This document shows positions 63,122 through 64,000 of a DNA stretch of 64,000 nucleotides, piece by piece (position 1 is the stretch's first letter; each line of letters begins with the position of its first letter). Under the pieces are notes generated by a model. That model had not been told where the DNA came from. It searched no databases and worked only from the letters and a program-made list of their open reading frames with translations. The translations under genes were made by a program, and so were the position numbers. This DNA comes from Pseudomonas sp. GV071. GTDB taxonomy: Bacteria; Pseudomonadota; Gammaproteobacteria; Pseudomonadales; Pseudomonadaceae. The stretch spans positions 62,001 through 126,000 of the forward strand of contig NZ_QAOJ01000013.1 of assembly GCF_003050835.1 (NCBI RefSeq), given 5' to 3'.

Positions 63122-64000
63122 TGTTCTGATCATGGCCGGCGGTACCGGCGGCCACGTATTCCCGGCCCTGGCCTGCGCCCGTGAATTCCAGGCACGCGGT
63201 TACACCGTGCACTGGCTCGGCACGCCGCGCGGCATCGAAAACCAGTTGGTACCGGAAGCCGGTCTCGAACTGCACCTGATCAACGTCGCCGGCCTGCGTG
63301 GCAAAGGTTTCGTCAATCTGTTGAAGGCGCCGTTCAGTCTGCTGCGTTCGCTGTTCCAGGCGCGTCGTATCGTGCGCCAACTCAAGCCGGTGTGCGTGCT
63401 CGGCATGGGTGGTTATGTCACCGGCCCGGGTGGCCTGGCGGCGAAGATGGCAGGCGTCCCGTTGATCATTCACGAACAGAACGCTGTGGCCGGCACCGCC
63501 AACCGCAGCCTGGTGCGTTTCGCTACCCGGGTGTGCGAAGCCTTCCCGAATACCTTCAAGGCCTCGGCCAAGCGCCGCACCACCGGCAACCCGGTGCGCG
63601 AAGAGCTGTTCCTGGAAACTCCGCGGGACACCCTCAAGGGCCGTCGTCCGCGTTTGCTGATTCTCGGTGGCAGCCTGGGGGCTGAACCGTTGAACAAGTT
63701 GCTGCCTGAAGCGCTGCGTGAAGTGGCGGCGGAAATCCGTCCGGAAGTGGTGCACCAATCGGGCAAGAATCACGATGAAATCACCACGGACCGTTATCAG
63801 GCCGCTGGTGTCCAAGCGCACGTTGCGCCTTTTATCAAAGACATGGCCGGCGCGTATGCCTGGGCCGACCTGGTGGTGTGCCGCGCAGGCGCGCTGACCA
63901 TCAGTGAACTGGCTGCTGCCGGTCTGCCGTCGATGCTGGTGCCGTTGCCGCACGCCATCGACGATCACCAGACCCGCAATGCCGATTATCTGGCTCGTGA
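63111..64000 (+). CDS. murG: Lipid II synthase MurG (3' truncated by window)
   Basis: This UDP-GlcNAc transferase converts lipid I to lipid II at the inner membrane. The visible 296 residues show the N-terminal GGTGGHVFPA loop, the membrane-proximal GGYVTGPGG and HEQNAVAG motifs, and the start of the C-terminal donor-binding domain (GGSLGA, then CRAGALTISEL). A strong AAGGAGG ribosome-binding site lies inside ftsW, which it overlaps by 11 bp. The frame is open to the window end. Confidence 0.97.
   Translation, partial: MAANVLIMAGGTGGHVFPALACAREFQARGYTVHWLGTPRGIENQLVPEAGLELHLINVAGLRGKGFVNLLKAPFSLLRSLFQARRIVRQLKPVCVLGMGGYVTGPGGLAAKMAGVPLIIHEQNAVAGTANRSLVRFATRVCEAFPNTFKASAKRRTTGNPVREELFLETPRDTLKGRRPRLLILGGSLGAEPLNKLLPEALREVAAEIRPEVVHQSGKNHDEITTDRYQAAGVQAHVAPFIKDMAGAYAWADLVVCRAGALTISELAAAGLPSMLVPLPHAIDDHQTRNADYLAR

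Noticed and set aside
1..64000. CRISPR arrays and insertion sequences
   Set aside because: I saw no regularly spaced repeat array, no transposase gene and no IS-type terminal inverted repeats. The only long direct repeat is the att pair.

Overview
This is a chromosomal window from a Pseudomonas, probably of the fluorescens/putida side of the genus. Three things support this. The division/murein cluster (mraZ to murG), rnpB and the petABC-sspAB-dolP-gmhA-yraN-lpoA-rsmI block are in the Pseudomonas order. The lolB/ispE/tRNA-Gln/prs/rplY/pth/ychF and hemA/prfA/prmC/moeB/murI/pagL blocks match the P. aeruginosa PA4661-PA4673 order as I remember it. The RNase P RNA is close to the P. aeruginosa one.

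Layout. (1) 1-4397 is the integrase end of a Pf-type filamentous prophage: a Zot-like assembly ATPase (cut by the window edge), a replication initiator and a tyrosine recombinase, followed by a convergent HEPN-like cargo gene. It sits at an elongator tRNA-Met gene (4932-5008, minus). A 92-bp perfect direct repeat (4306-4397 and 4885-4976) covers the tRNA 3' half plus its terminator. Each copy is preceded by three 11-bp iterons. The 487 bp between the copies holds one small DUF3658-like gene and looks like a second, minimal or decayed integrative element. (2) 5095-7962 encodes a double-GAF, GGDEF and EAL cyclic-di-GMP protein. (3) 8333-25880 is an accessory surface-polysaccharide locus. The plus-strand operon encodes a B12-type radical SAM enzyme, a heptose-phosphate kinase-like GHMP kinase, a GDP-fucose-synthase-like SDR, a two-subunit transketolase, a ColD-like 3-dehydratase with His in place of the usual Lys, an HddC-like nucleotidyltransferase, a second SDR, and a Wzm/Wzt exporter whose Wzt carries a carbohydrate-binding tail. 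Four glycosyltransferase-type genes run leftwards on the minus strand and an acyltransferase gene runs rightwards. (4) 25956-38359 is core housekeeping: translation factors, prs, lipoprotein export, haem and murein precursor genes, and pagL. (5) 38430-42858 carries a conserved secreted protein, a GlxA-type regulator, an acyl-CoA dehydrogenase and an aldo/keto reductase. (6) 43095-64000 runs from ribosomal proteins L13/S9 through cytochrome bc1, sspAB, the dolP-gmhA-yraN-lpoA group, rsmI and rnpB to the mra/dcw cluster, ending inside murG.

The least familiar part is the sugar pathway in 8333-16537. The gene set predicts a GDP-linked, 3-deoxygenated and probably carbon-chain-modified sugar, exported on an ABC-dependent polysaccharide. 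A second candidate novelty is a ~50-residue C-terminal module with the pattern N-phi-phi-x-[YWH]-x-[DS]-x-[FY]-Y. It occurs in three neighbouring proteins of the locus and is duplicated in one of them. A third is the tRNA-Met att region with its HEPN-like cargo gene and nested mini-element.
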